Origin: Candidatus Binatia bacterium
Lineage (GTDB): Bacteria; Desulfobacterota; Binatia; UBA12015
NCBI GenBank assembly: GCA_029243485.1
Contig: JAQWRY010000034.1
Location: 1-61,003, forward strand
DNA length: 61,003 nucleotides
Reading direction: 5' to 3'
Shown: positions 60,669 to 61,003 of the stretch, piece by piece
Layout of the letters: every line of letters begins with the position of its first letter
Position numbering within the stretch: position 1 is the stretch's first letter
Notes under the pieces: model-generated
The model's input: the letters and a program-made list of their open reading frames with translations, nothing else
Database searches by the model: none
Told to the model about the DNA's origin: nothing
Translations under genes and position numbers: made by a program

Positions 60669-60760
60669 GATAGCCGACATGAAGCCCCTTTTGGGCCCCA
60701 AGGCGACATAACGGCGCCTTACCGGACGTATGCGTGCGCCTCGTTCTGCCTCATGGAGCA
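60669..60760. repeat. Repeat R3, inverted copy
   Basis: Reverse complement of the 5859-5945 / 43644-43722 block (ATAGCCGACATGAAGCCCCT at its left), running on into the segment shared with 57113-57172. Confidence 0.65.
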
Positions 60761-60821
60761 GCCGCCAGAACTCGTCGTCGAAGCTTTGCCCGGGGCGTCC
60801 TCACCGCCTGCGGCCCATGGT

Positions 60822-60853
60822 CGGGGCGCCGCGCGCTCAAGCACGGCGCCCCG
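60822..60853 (-). terminator. Stem-loop after the right-edge gene
   Basis: Perfect 10-bp GC-rich stem (60822-60831 with 60844-60853, 12-base loop), 5 bases past the stop of the minus-strand gene. No U-tract follows. Confidence 0.55.
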
Positions 60854-60858
60854 AGATC

Positions 60859-61003
60859 CTAAAGGTTTTGTCCCACGGGGTTTCCGAGTGAGACCATGCT
60901 TTGGAAGTACTCGATGACGCCTGCGTCGGAGACATCGAGGGCGTCCCATTGCGGCCAGTCGAAAGTGTCGTTCATGAAGGGCTGCATCTGATCCCAACTC
61001 AAC
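60859..61003 (-). CDS. C-terminal end of an unidentified protein (cut by window edge)
   Basis: 48 codons are visible up to the TAG at 60859-60861. The sequence (F-D-W-P-Q-W-D-A-L-D-V-S-D-A-G-V-I-E-Y-F, then S-L-G-N-P-V) is acidic and aromatic with coding-like composition, and a hairpin follows the stop. The family cannot be told from this piece. Confidence 0.55.
   Translation of the reverse strand, partial: LSWDQMQPFMNDTFDWPQWDALDVSDAGVIEYFQSMVSLGNPVGQNL

Noticed and set aside
1..61003. tRNA, rRNA, riboswitch or replication origin
   Set aside because: No recognisable tRNA arm pattern, rRNA block, riboswitch core or origin repeats seen by eye; a covariance-model scan was not possible.

Overview
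High-GC bacterial DNA, probably from the Myxococcota or a neighbouring former-deltaproteobacterial lineage. The evidence is a Myxococcus-type Cys-rich repeat in a secreted giant protein, a bacterial astacin, an RTX-calpain protein, a DNRLRE-like protein and an F420-type luciferase-like oxidoreductase. The lineage is inferred from gene flavour; no rRNA or tRNA gene is visible.

The centre of the window (about 6.0-39.8 kb) is a large RiPP cluster of the proteusin / nitrile-hydratase-leader (NHLP) class, resembling the polytheonamide (poy) pathway. The precursor (7536-7937, minus) has a 91-residue NHLP leader ending in Gly-Gly and a 42-residue core. In core positions 18-40 every even residue is Asn (except Asp20 and Gln32) and every odd residue is Val, Ala, Thr or Leu. 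This is the pattern expected of an alternating D/L beta-helix with an Asn ladder. Around it lie two PoyD-like radical-SAM epimerases (11338-12816, 24357-25862), a PoyE-like methyltransferase with an NPPF motif (10073-11341), a B12-type radical-SAM of the PoyB/PoyC class (8053-10080) and a PoyF-like LanM dehydratase half (25859-27415). Beyond the poy set there are a YcaO (23095-24258) with a TfuA partner (12907-14238), which predicts a thioamide, two glycosyltransferases (14235-15887), up to seven Fe(II)/2-oxoglutarate-type oxygenases, three further Rossmann methyltransferases, an APH-like kinase and an aldo/keto reductase. Export is a full NHLM system: HlyD adaptor, C39-peptidase ABC protein, second ABC protein and two TolC paralogues.

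Most cluster genes overlap by 4 nt (ATGA/GTGA) and fall into these runs: minus 23024-15848 (export plus a putative oxygenase), minus 14972-7536 (glycosyltransferase, TfuA, epimerase, methyltransferase, radical SAM, precursor), plus 23095-29774 (YcaO, epimerase, dehydratase, two cupins), minus 32183-29771 (kinase, two methyltransferases), then a mixed right arm to 39829.

The cluster is bracketed by direct copies of mobile-element debris (IS3-type ends and reverse-transcriptase fragments near 5.5-5.9 kb and 42.4-42.7 kb), so it looks like an acquired or rearranged island. Left of it (0-4.6 kb) are an IS3 transposase end, a truncated 2OG oxygenase, an LLM oxidoreductase, a TetR remnant, a secreted small protein, DoxX, two overlapping PQ-loop genes and Coq4. 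Right of it (42-50 kb) is a graveyard of truncated genes (PD-(D/E)XK-like, GT39, GST, integrase, DUF3427, transposases) around intact recQ and a secreted endo/exonuclease/phosphatase. The last 10 kb hold a 1729-residue GH16/phosphoesterase/CBM6/cytochrome fusion, an astacin-TSP1-MAM protease, an internally deleted LMW-phosphatase-like gene, a frameshifted DNRLRE-like gene and a gene running off the right edge.
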